Positions 23,188 through 31,239 of a stretch of 64,000 nt of DNA are shown piece after piece. The DNA is taken from the NCBI GenBank assembly GCA_016722515.1, contig JADKJE010000002.1:682001-746000 (forward strand), in the 5' to 3' direction. A program made the position numbers and the translations under genes. The number at the start of each line of letters is the position of its first letter. Position 1 is the first letter of the stretch. This stretch comes from Alphaproteobacteria bacterium. GTDB taxonomy: Bacteria; Pseudomonadota; Alphaproteobacteria; Rickettsiales; JADKJE01. The notes beneath the pieces are model-generated. The model did no database searches. It was not told where the DNA came from and worked only from the letters and a program-made list of their open reading frames with translations.

Positions 23188-25117
23188 ATGAAAGACACTA
23201 TGACCCAGAAAAGTTCAGTGGTTAACTCCGCTACTAGCAGTGAAAATGCCCAGTATGACTCAATGTCTTATCTGGTAAAAAGGTTGGCACGAGATCATCT
23301 AAGGCCCCATTTCAAGCGAACATTGACAGCCGTTATTTACATGCTGATGGTTGCAGCCTCAACGGCTGGTATGACCTGGATTATGAAGCCGGCCATTGAT
23401 AATATTGCAGGGGATTGTGCACAAAAAGGGGGTGTTAGTTCGATTCCCGTGTGGATGAAATCGTTCTCGGAGCATGTTACTGGACAAATCGGGACTGTTC
23501 CCATGTGGATGATTGCCGGTATGATTGTCATTTTGACTATCATCAAAGCGTTTGGGACCGTAGGACAAAATTATACGCTGAAGTCAGTTGGGCAAAGGGT
23601 GCTGACTGATATGCAAATAAAGCTTTATGGGCATCTTCTGGAATCGGATCTGGCTTATATCAGCAGCCAAAGTTCTGGAAGTCTTATTTCGCGCTTTACC
23701 AATGATATTAATACGATGCGCTACTCCGTTTCCAATGTATTGGTTGGATTGATAAAGGAAGGATTCACGATTATTTTCCTGATCGCTGTGATGTTGAATC
23801 AAGACCCAACCTTAACGGTCATTGCGTTCATGGTTTTCCCGTTAGCTATTTTACCTATTTATCACATTGGTAGGCGTATGCGGCGTGTTGCCAACCAAAC
23901 CCAGGAACAATTGGGTAAATTTACATCGACGCTTGATGAAACATTTCAAGGTATTCGCCTGATAAAATCCTATGATCGTCAGAACTATGAAATGGACCGC
24001 GCACGTAAGGGAATCGAAAAGTTATTTAACCTTTATATTAAAGCCATTCGAGCAGAATCATTATCTTCGCCTATTCTTGAATTATTAGGTGGGTTTGCTA
24101 TTGCAGGTGTGATGGTGTATGCAGGACACCAAATTTCTAAAGGAACATTAAGCATTGGTGCGTTTAGTTCATTCATGGCCTCAATGATGTTGGTATACAG
24201 GCCATTAAAAAAGTGTTTCTTCTATTAATGTGGGCGTTCAACAAGGGCTTTCTGCTTTGAGGCGCCTATTTATGGTCTATGATATTAAGCCTAGTATCAG
24301 TGATACGTCTGCAAGTAAGCCACTGGTTATATCAAAAGGCGAAATAATTATTGATAATGTGAGTTTTTATTATCGTCCTGAGCGTGCAGCTCTTGATCAG
24401 ATTTCATTAACGGTACCGGCGGGAAAAATGGTAGCGTTGGTGGGTCCTTCTGGTGGTGGGAAAACCACGATCATGAACTTGCTTTTACGATTCTATGACC
24501 CTGATAGGGGCAGTATTGTTATCGATCAACAAGATATTCGGAGTACAACGCTGTCTTCGTTGCGAAGCCAGGTTAGTTTAGTGAGCCAGGATATCATGTT
24601 ATTTGATGACAGCGTTCGCAATAATATTCTGTATGGTAGGCTTGATGCAACTGAAGAAGAAGTGATCCAGGCCGCATATTCTGCTGCAGCTCATGATTTT
24701 ATTAGTTCATTGGCCGAAGGCTATGACACGGTCGTGGGCGAGCGTGGCTTTACTCTTTCGGGAGGGCAACGTCAGCGTGTGGCTATTGCCAGAGCAATGC
24801 TTAAAAATGCTCCTATCCTCCTGTTGGATGAAGCAACATCGGCACTGGATTCGATTTCTGAACAGCAGATTCAAAAAGCATTGACCACGTTAATGAAAAA
24901 TAGAACAACCTTGGTTATTGCCCACCGTTTATCAACCATTCGTAATGCCGATTTGATATATGTTGTACGTCAAGGGATGGTGATTGAAGCGGGAAATCAT
25001 CATGAATTATTAGAAAAGAAAGGCTTTTATCATAAGCTTTACCATCAGCAATTTGGTGGAGGAGTCATTCATGATAATGACTTCTTTGATTTAGAAGATT
25101 TAAATCAAAACACTTAA
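23188..25117 (+). pseudogene. msbA: Lipid A ABC transporter MsbA, single-base frameshift in an A6 run
   Basis: The 5' frame (23188-24228) encodes the transmembrane domain; the next frame (24230-25117) encodes the ATPase. The ATPase has Walker A G-P-S-G-G-G-K-T-T, signature L-S-G-G-Q-R-Q-R, Walker B I-L-L-L-D-E-A-T-S-A-L-D and the H-loop I-A-H-R-L-S-T. The break lies at the six adenines 24207-24212: with five, the reading would be P-L-K-S-V-S-S-I-N-V-G-V-Q-Q-G, exactly the expected linker. MsbA flips lipid A across the inner membrane and is usually essential. A sequencing or assembly error, or transcriptional slippage on the A run restoring the frame, is therefore as likely as true loss. It heads the msbA-waaA-lpxK cluster. 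Confidence 0.9.
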
Positions 25118-25140
25118 ATGATGTAAACAACGGAACGAGT

Positions 25141-26409
25141 ATGCTGCTGTATCAGGTTTATCGGTTTTTGACTATTGTCGGTTACCCGTTTATCTATCTT
25201 TATCTGTTACGCAGGCGTTCTAAAGGTAAAGAAGATAGTATACGTTTTAACGAACGCTTGGGTATTGTAACCCTTGAACGTCCAAAAGGATTCCTCATCT
25301 GGATCCACGCAGCAAGTGTCGGCGAATCACTGTCGGCGTTGCCATTGATATGCGCCATGTGCGAACGGTTTCCTGATAAGCAGTTTTTGCTGACAACAGG
25401 CACGGTTGCCTCGGCACAGTTATTGGCACCACGTCTTCCTCATGGTGTGATTCATCAATATATTCCCGTTGATAGTTTGAAAGCGGTACAACGCTTTCTT
25501 GATCATTGGCAGCCTAATCTGGTGTTGTGGTTGGAATCAGAATTTTGGCCTAACGTGATCATGGAGTCGTCGCGTCTATGCCCAGTGATCCTTGTTAATG
25601 GGCGGATCACGCAACGTGCGACCGATCGATGGAAGAAGGCCCATTCGTTAATTAGGGAGGTCATTTGTCAATTTACCCTTGTTCTTCCGCAATCCGTCAA
25701 TGACCAGGAACGTTTGAAACATTTGGGTGCGCAGAAGGTGCTTTTTGTCGGTAATTTAAAATATGATGCTCCGCCCTTGCCAAATAAAGAAGTCGAATTT
25801 CAGCAACTCAAAACACAAATAGCCAATCGAAGATGTTGGATTGCAGCCAGTACCCATGAAGGTGAAGAGGAGCAGATTATCATCGCCCATCGTGAACTTA
25901 AAGAGCATTATCCCGATATATTAACCATTTTAGTGCCCAGGCATGCGTCCAGGGGCGCTGCTGTTCGAGACCTTATCAAACAAAGTGGTTTATCAGTTGC
26001 CATGCGTTCATGCTCTGAACCTATTTATGATTCAACGGATATTTACCTGGCGGATACCTTAGGTGAACTGGGATTGTTTTTCCGACTCGTTGGTATCGCA
26101 TTTATTGGGGGATCTTTAATTGAAAAAGGTGGGCATAATCCACTTGAGCCTGCTCGTCTGGATTGCGCCATTGTTTTTGGTGAATCAATGTATAATTTTA
26201 GTGAGATTGCAGCTGAATTGATTTTTAAAAATGCGGCTATTGAAGTGCATAATGGTAAAGGCCTGGCGCAGGCAGTTGGCCAGTTATTTGATGAGGCGGA
26301 TTATCGCTGGCTGTTAATGGAGAATGCAAAAAAGGCTGTTCTTGCCCATAAAGGAGCTATTGAGAAAATTTTAAACCTTATCGAATCTACTATACAGACA
26401 GCAATATAA
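25141..26409 (+). CDS. waaA: 3-deoxy-D-manno-octulosonic acid (Kdo) transferase
   Basis: 422 residues, GT-B glycosyltransferase with an N-terminal membrane anchor (Y-P-F-I-Y-L-Y-L-L). The W-I-H-A-A-S-V-G-E motif at about 54-62 carries the catalytic glutamate. Further features are L-W-L-E-S-E-F-W-P-N, V-N-G-R-I, A-S-T-H-E-G-E-E and G-G-H-N-P-L-E-P. Transfers Kdo from CMP-Kdo to lipid IVA on the inner leaflet. Starts 24 bp after msbA. Confidence 0.96.
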   Translation: MLLYQVYRFLTIVGYPFIYLYLLRRRSKGKEDSIRFNERLGIVTLERPKGFLIWIHAASVGESLSALPLICAMCERFPDKQFLLTTGTVASAQLLAPRLPHGVIHQYIPVDSLKAVQRFLDHWQPNLVLWLESEFWPNVIMESSRLCPVILVNGRITQRATDRWKKAHSLIREVICQFTLVLPQSVNDQERLKHLGAQKVLFVGNLKYDAPPLPNKEVEFQQLKTQIANRRCWIAASTHEGEEEQIIIAHRELKEHYPDILTILVPRHASRGAAVRDLIKQSGLSVAMRSCSEPIYDSTDIYLADTLGELGLFFRLVGIAFIGGSLIEKGGHNPLEPARLDCAIVFGESMYNFSEIAAELIFKNAAIEVHNGKGLAQAVGQLFDEADYRWLLMENAKKAVLAHKGAIEKILNLIESTIQTAI

Positions 26410-26431
26410 TAGAGATCAATGGGAAGGGATT

Positions 26432-27466
26432 ATGGGGAAAATACAGGAATTGTGGAAAGAGTGGAAAAGGAAATTATGTTTTCCTGCTACTCCTGATTAT
26501 TGGAATCACGTTAATATTGTGGCCATGTTATTATTTCCTGTGTCGGCTTTTTATGATCTATTGTCGCGCAAAAGGCGTGCAATGACGACCTCACATAAAC
26601 TGAAAGTACCTGTGATTTGTGTTGGAAACATAACCATGGGTGGGGCAGGAAAAACTCCAGTTGTCCTCGCGTTGGCCAATTATTTGAAATTAAATGGCGT
26701 CTCGGTGGGTATTATTTCGCGTGGATACGGGCGTTCGGGACGGGGGGTTATTAAAGTAGATCCTCAGTTGCATCAGGTTTCTCAAGTGGGAGATGAGCCT
26801 TTGCAGTTAGCCCAAAGTCAGGATGTCTGGGTAGGAAAAGATAAAGTAGCCTGTTCCCATATGGCGATGAAAGCTGGCAAGCAGGTGATACTTATGGATG
26901 ATGGGCTACAAAATGCGTCTATCGAAAAAACCCTTTCATTACTGGTTATTGATGGGGCTTATGGGTTGGGAAATGGTTTTGTTTTCCCCGCAGGTCCGTT
27001 GCGAGAGCCGTTGGTTGATGCGTTACGGTTGCCTAAAGCTGTTATTATGATTGGTGATGATGAAACGCATCTCACGGAAAGGCTCGGGAAGAAAATGGTT
27101 ATAAAAGCGCGTGTCGAACCTAAAAAAGAAACCTTCCCACCCACAGGGTCGAATGTTGTGGCATTTGCAGGAATTGGCAGGCCAGAGAAGTTTTTTTCAA
27201 TGTTGAAGGGCATGGGATATAATGTGTTGCGTGCACAAGCTTTTCCAGATCATTATCCTTATGAGGAAAAAGATTTGCAGGATTTGTGTCATTATGCCGG
27301 TGACCAGCATGCCTATTTGCTGACAACACAAAAAGACTTTACACGCGTTCCTTCCAGTTTAAAAGAAAGCATTACACCCTGTGGCATTAACTTGGTTTTT
27401 GACGAAATGGAAGCCATTGATGCTCTTTTGCATTTTATATTGCATCCAGAATTAAATAATGGTTGA
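26432..27466 (+). CDS. lpxK: Tetraacyldisaccharide 4'-kinase
   Basis: 344 residues. P-loop G-N-I-T-M-G-G-A-G-K-T-P-V at about 68-80, S-R-G-Y-G-R-S, D-E-P-L-Q-L-A, V-I-L-M-D-D-G-L-Q-N (catalytic Asp pair) and the C-terminal T-T-Q-K-D-F-x-R. Phosphorylates the 4' position of the lipid A disaccharide. 22 bp after waaA; last gene of the lipid A cluster. Confidence 0.96.
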   Translation: MGKIQELWKEWKRKLCFPATPDYWNHVNIVAMLLFPVSAFYDLLSRKRRAMTTSHKLKVPVICVGNITMGGAGKTPVVLALANYLKLNGVSVGIISRGYGRSGRGVIKVDPQLHQVSQVGDEPLQLAQSQDVWVGKDKVACSHMAMKAGKQVILMDDGLQNASIEKTLSLLVIDGAYGLGNGFVFPAGPLREPLVDALRLPKAVIMIGDDETHLTERLGKKMVIKARVEPKKETFPPTGSNVVAFAGIGRPEKFFSMLKGMGYNVLRAQAFPDHYPYEEKDLQDLCHYAGDQHAYLLTTQKDFTRVPSSLKESITPCGINLVFDEMEAIDALLHFILHPELNNG

Positions 27467-27543
27467 TAGTTGTTTGTAGTTATGTAAAATGTGTCTGCCC
27501 ACATGTTTTGTTCATAATGAATCAATACGACAAAGGATAGTAT

Positions 27544-28335
27544 ATGGGCAGCCTATTGTTAGAGGGTGATACTGTGGCATTCATCGATACGCATGAAACA
27601 ATCTTATATTTAATTGACGGTGGTTTCACTGAGCAGCAAGCTGTTGCCTTTACTAAAAAATTAGTTGAATTACGAGAATATAGTCATTTGGTTCATCCTA
27701 GAAAAGGTGATCTAAGAGGTTTTTTGGGTAGAGAGGATTTTAGAGAAGCAATAGAAAAATGTGCTACCAAAGAAGCCGTAGAGAAATGCGCGACCAAGGA
27801 AGCTGTAGAGAAATGTGCGACCAAGGAAGCTGTAGAGAGATGTGCAACCAAGGAAGCTGTAGAGAAATGTGCGACCAAGGAAGCTGTAGAGAGATGTGCG
27901 ACCAAGGAAGCCGTAGAGAAATGTGCGACCAAGGAAGCTGTAGAGAGATGTGCGACCAAGGAAGCCGTAGAGAGATGTGCTACCAAAGAAGATTTAAGAG
28001 AAGCAATAGAAAAATGTGCGACCAAAGAAGCCGTAGAGAGATGTGCTACCAAAGAAGATTTAAGAGAAGCAATAGCGAAATGTGCGACCAAAGAAGCCGT
28101 AGAAAGATGTGCTACCAAGGAAGATTTAAAAGAAGCTTTAGAAAAATATGCCACTAAAGACGAATTGCGTGTGCTTGAGGCAGAGCTTCGCAAAGATTTT
28201 GCACGTGTGGAAGGCAAGGTGGAAAAATTGGGATTGCAGCTTACAATCAGAATGGGGATTATGATGAGTGCCAGCATGGGAATCATGACCGGCATCATGA
28301 CATTTCTCATGAAATATATTATGGTTGCTGGTTGA
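27544..28335 (+). CDS. DUF1640-like coiled-coil membrane protein with 9-residue tandem repeats
   Basis: 263 residues. The N-terminus (F-I-D-T-H-E-T-I-L-Y-L-I-D-G-G-F-T-E-Q-Q-A) matches the start of DUF1640/CCDC90-type proteins, which have a G-F-x-x-x-Q-A motif, a coiled coil and one C-terminal membrane helix. Residues ~70-205 contain 13 copies of C-A-T-K plus one Y-A-T-K. Most are in a 9-residue unit E-A-V-E-[KR]-C-A-T-K (27-bp DNA unit), interleaved with longer E-D-L-R-E-A-I-E units. The C-terminus holds a Met-rich membrane helix (M-G-I-M-M-S-A-S-M-G-I-M). The repeats should form a helical stalk with a cysteine every nine residues. Function is unknown; eukaryotic relatives include MCUR1. Confidence 0.75.
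   Translation: MGSLLLEGDTVAFIDTHETILYLIDGGFTEQQAVAFTKKLVELREYSHLVHPRKGDLRGFLGREDFREAIEKCATKEAVEKCATKEAVEKCATKEAVERCATKEAVEKCATKEAVERCATKEAVEKCATKEAVERCATKEAVERCATKEDLREAIEKCATKEAVERCATKEDLREAIAKCATKEAVERCATKEDLKEALEKYATKDELRVLEAELRKDFARVEGKVEKLGLQLTIRMGIMMSASMGIMTGIMTFLMKYIMVAG
27754..28155. repeat. 27-bp coding tandem repeat
   Basis: The unit gaagc-gtagaga-atg-gc-accaag is repeated in near-identical form about nine times without interruption, then in an expanded pattern with inserted gatttaagagaagca blocks. It is free of stops in all plus frames and one minus frame, which accounts for the overlapping open frames here. Confidence 0.95.
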
Positions 28336-28401
28336 CGTTGAAACTTAGGCGAAACGCTTTAAGATGGTTGGGTAATCTAATTAACCAATATCATAGGGAT
28401 C

Positions 28402-29172
28402 ATGGTGGAAGAGACTCAACCTAATATTTGCCTTTCTGTGCAGAACCTTACTGTTGAAAGGGGGGGCAAAGCGGTCTTGAATGATGTAAGCCTTCAGGTT
28501 AAGGATCATGATTTTATCACGATCGTTGGTCCAAATGGTGCTGGGAAAACCACGCTATTACACGTATTGCTGGGGTTGTGTGCACCTGATGCTGGCATGG
28601 TGTATCGACGTAATAATCTTCGTTTAGGGTTTGTTCCGCAACGGGTTCAGATAGAATTATCCATGCCTATTACCGTATTGCGGTTTCTAGAATTGGCTGG
28701 AAAAACCACACCGGCCTTTATGGATGAAATTTTGGCGATCATGGATATCGCTTCCATTAAATACGATCCTGTATCGTCTTTATCTGGTGGAGAGTTTCAG
28801 CGTGTTTTGGTAGCAAGGGCATTATTGCGTAAGCCCGATGTTCTGTGCCTTGATGAGCCAGCACAAAACCTGGATATGGGGGGACAGCTGGCTTTTTATA
28901 AATTATTGGAAAAACTCTATCAGGAGCGGCGCTGTACGATTATTGTTGTATCGCATGATTTGCATATGGTGATGGCATCATCCAGCCAGGTGATTTGTCT
29001 GTATCATCATATTTGTTGTTCAGGTGAGCCACATATTGTGACCAAAGATCCGAAGTTTCAGGAATTATTTGGTGATGATGTTTCAAAGATGATGGCGGTG
29101 TATCATCATACCCATAGCCATACCCATGAACATGAGGACGACCATGAACATCATCATCATCATCATGAATAA
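28402..29172 (+). CDS. znuC: Zinc ABC transporter ATPase
   Basis: 256 residues. Walker A G-P-N-G-A-G-K-T-T, signature L-S-G-G-E-F-Q-R, Walker B V-L-C-L-D-E-P-A-Q-N-L-D and H-loop V-V-S-H-D-L. The C-terminal tail is a His/Glu/Asp-rich metal-binding stretch (H-T-H-S-H-T-H and a run of six His). It powers zinc uptake with ZnuB, whose gene follows after 17 bp. znuA and zur are absent from the window. Confidence 0.95.
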   Translation: MVEETQPNICLSVQNLTVERGGKAVLNDVSLQVKDHDFITIVGPNGAGKTTLLHVLLGLCAPDAGMVYRRNNLRLGFVPQRVQIELSMPITVLRFLELAGKTTPAFMDEILAIMDIASIKYDPVSSLSGGEFQRVLVARALLRKPDVLCLDEPAQNLDMGGQLAFYKLLEKLYQERRCTIIVVSHDLHMVMASSSQVICLYHHICCSGEPHIVTKDPKFQELFGDDVSKMMAVYHHTHSHTHEHEDDHEHHHHHHE

Positions 29173-29189
29173 ATGGAGGAGTTTAACGG

Positions 29190-30008
29190 ATGTTTGAACC
29201 TTTTTTTATAAAGGCTTTACTAGCTGGAATGGGCATTGCTGCCCTAGTTGGACCGGTTGGATGCTTTGTTGTATGGCGACGGATGGCTTATTTTGGTGAT
29301 TCGTTATCCCACAGTGCCCTGCTTGGGGTAGCATTGGGCATTTTACTTGGCATAGGTGTAAATACGGGGATTGTCATTGTTTGCATTTTGTTTTCCCTAT
29401 TGTTGATCTGGATGCAGCGGCTTAAACATCTGGCTAATGATACCCTCCTGGGCATATTAGCCCATGCCGCTTTGTCGATTGGTATGGTTGTTTTGGGTGT
29501 AGCCGGGCTTCGGGTTAATGTCCATCAATATCTATTTGGGGATATTTTAGCGGTGACGTCGCAAGATATCGCGATTATTTATGGAGGAGGTACTGTGCTG
29601 CTTGGCCTATTAATATGGTTATGGCGTCCGCTGTTACTTGCTACTATCCATGAAAATCTGGCAAGGTCCGACGGGATCAGGGTTGAATGGATTAATGGAG
29701 CCTTGATTGGGATCATGACCTGCGTCGTGGCAATGTCTGTCCAGTTGATTGGCATATTATTAATCACCTCCTTGCTCATTATTCCGGCTGCTACCGCACG
29801 GCAAGTGGCTAAATCCCCTGAGCAAATGGCGGTGATGGCTTCCGTATTTGGAATGGTGGCGACGGTATTGGGACTTTTAGGGTCGGTATGGGCCGATACC
29901 CCTTCGGGGCCATCGATTATCGTTGCCTCCGTGGGGATCTTTGCGCTGGTGGTTTTGGGGAGTCTGTTGATGAGTCTTCTTAGAGCGCACAAGTCCCTTG
30001 TCAGATAA
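29190..30008 (+). CDS. znuB: Zinc ABC transporter permease
   Basis: 272 residues, ABC-3 family permease with about eight hydrophobic helices. It begins F-x-x-x-A-L-L-A-G-M-G-I-A-A-L-V-G-P-V-G-C-F-V-V and has W-R-R-M-A-Y-F-G-D-S-L-S-H-S-A-L-L-G-V-A. That D-x-x-S-H motif is typical of Zn/Mn permeases. Inner-membrane partner of ZnuC. Confidence 0.95.
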   Translation: MFEPFFIKALLAGMGIAALVGPVGCFVVWRRMAYFGDSLSHSALLGVALGILLGIGVNTGIVIVCILFSLLLIWMQRLKHLANDTLLGILAHAALSIGMVVLGVAGLRVNVHQYLFGDILAVTSQDIAIIYGGGTVLLGLLIWLWRPLLLATIHENLARSDGIRVEWINGALIGIMTCVVAMSVQLIGILLITSLLIIPAATARQVAKSPEQMAVMASVFGMVATVLGLLGSVWADTPSGPSIIVASVGIFALVVLGSLLMSLLRAHKSLVR

Positions 30009-30026
30009 AACTTCCTGGTGTATAGT
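29998..30026 (+). promoter_or_regulatory. Promoter of rpmE
   Basis: TTGTCA (29998-30003) and TATAGT (30021-30026) with a 17-base spacer, overlapping the znuB stop codon and about 32 bases upstream of the rpmE start. Good sigma-70 match. Confidence 0.65.
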
Positions 30027-30057
30027 GACCCACTTAAAATAAAATGCGGAGACAGCA

Positions 30058-30297
30058 ATGCAAGCCAATATACACCCTCATTATCACAAAGTTAAAGTGG
30101 TACTTCCAGATGGTCGTGAATATATGATCGGTTCAGCCTATGGTAAAAAAGAACTCTATGTAGACGTTATCTGGGACAAACATCCTGCATGGACTCAGTC
30201 AGGTAGTGTTCAAACCAACCAGGCCAACGAAAAAGTGGCACAGTTCAATTCTCGTTATGGAAATTTGAACTTGTTTGGAAACAAAGAAAACAATTAG
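30058..30297 (+). CDS. rpmE: 50S ribosomal protein L31
   Basis: 79 residues: M-Q-A-N-I-H-P-H-Y-H at the start, then W-D-K-H-P-A-W-T and F-N-S-R-Y-G, as in bacterial L31. It contains no cysteines, so it is a zinc-free version despite lying beside znuCB. GCGGAGA sits upstream of the ATG. The C-terminus overlaps a hairpin that also covers the next start codon. Confidence 0.92.
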   Translation: MQANIHPHYHKVKVVLPDGREYMIGSAYGKKELYVDVIWDKHPAWTQSGSVQTNQANEKVAQFNSRYGNLNLFGNKENN

Positions 30298-30307
30298 TTT
30301 TCTTTGT
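30281..30307 (+). promoter_or_regulatory. Hairpin spanning rpmE stop and next start codon
   Basis: A perfect 11-bp stem (acaaagaaaac with gttttctttgt) and 5-base loop. The loop/stem holds the rpmE TAG (30295-30297), and the 3' arm ends on the GTG (30306) used as start by the next gene. No T-run follows, so it is more likely to tune translation of the aminotransferase than to stop transcription. Confidence 0.5.
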
Positions 30308-31160
30308 GTTGACTCAGGCAACAACGTTCTCTGATATTGTTTTTATAAACGGATATTTTAAGCCACGGTCGGAAGCAGCAGTTTCCATAAATGACCGTGG
30401 CTTTCGTTTTGGCGATGGTATTTTCGAAACGATCAGGGTTTCACAGGGGGCTCTCTATTTATGGAGTTACCATTTCCAACGATTAAGCTTGGGACTGAAA
30501 GCGATTAAGATGGTGGCTCTTGAAGAGCAGTCACTCAAATCGTTATGTCAGCAAATTATTGATAAAAATCACTTAATAGACGGGATTATTCGCTTAGCTA
30601 TTACGCGAGGAGAAGGGAGCGCTGGGTATCGCCCACTGACGGATGGATCGCAGCCAACAATCGTGATTGAAACCCGTCCTTTACCTCATGTAAGCCAAAC
30701 GTTACTTTCTGTATGGTTAAGTCGTTATGTGCGTATTTCTCCATCATCACTTCCTATGCACGCGAAGATGATGCAGGGAATGCAATCAACCTTGGCACTC
30801 CTGGAAGCCCAGGAACAGGGCTGCCAGGAAGCGCTAATGCTTGATGGGAATGGCCATATCAGCGAATGTGCGGCAGCAAATATATTTTGGATAAAGGATG
30901 ATATACTTTTTACTCCATCGTTAAAAACAGGATGCCTGGCAGGAGTGATACGAAGACGTGTTATGGAGCTTTCTCCCTATCCTGTTAAAGAAATAGAAGC
31001 CGATATTTCCCAATTAGAACAAGCACGTTCAGTATTCTTGACCAATGTGGGCTGGCCTGTTGTTCCGGTTTCACGCATTGTATCCCAATCTCTTATTTTT
31101 CATGATGTTTCGGTCGCTCAACATTTCCGAACACTTCTTGAGAAGGATATGATTTCTTAG
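30306..31160 (+). CDS. Class IV PLP-dependent aminotransferase (PabC/IlvE/Dat-like)
   Basis: 284 residues from GTG at 30306 (TTG at 30309 is equally possible). Fold-type IV signatures: V-S-I-N-D-R-G-F-R-F-G-D-G-I-F-E-T-I-R (residues ~29-47), the PLP-lysine region H-A-K-M-M-Q-G-M-Q, and E-A-L-M-L-D-G-N-G-H-I-S-E-C-A-A-A-N-I-F. By sequence this could be aminodeoxychorismate lyase (folate), branched-chain or D-amino-acid aminotransferase; the exact substrate cannot be read from sequence. Confidence 0.88.
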   Translation: MLTQATTFSDIVFINGYFKPRSEAAVSINDRGFRFGDGIFETIRVSQGALYLWSYHFQRLSLGLKAIKMVALEEQSLKSLCQQIIDKNHLIDGIIRLAITRGEGSAGYRPLTDGSQPTIVIETRPLPHVSQTLLSVWLSRYVRISPSSLPMHAKMMQGMQSTLALLEAQEQGCQEALMLDGNGHISECAAANIFWIKDDILFTPSLKTGCLAGVIRRRVMELSPYPVKEIEADISQLEQARSVFLTNVGWPVVPVSRIVSQSLIFHDVSVAQHFRTLLEKDMIS

Positions 31161-31239
31161 GAAATTATTAAGGTATCCCCCACTATAATAAGTAGGTTAT
31201 ATCTCCATTCGTTGTCTGTTTCTCGGGGGAGGGAAAAGC

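Noticed and set aside
24230..25117. Independent half-transporter ATPase gene
   Set aside because: Removing one A from the A6 run joins it in frame to the msbA membrane domain with a normal linker, so it is the second half of one gene.
27693..28310. Long open frames opposite and alongside the 27-bp repeat
   Set aside because: They exist only because the repeat unit lacks stops in those frames; the frame with the DUF1640-like N-terminus and membrane helix is the real one.
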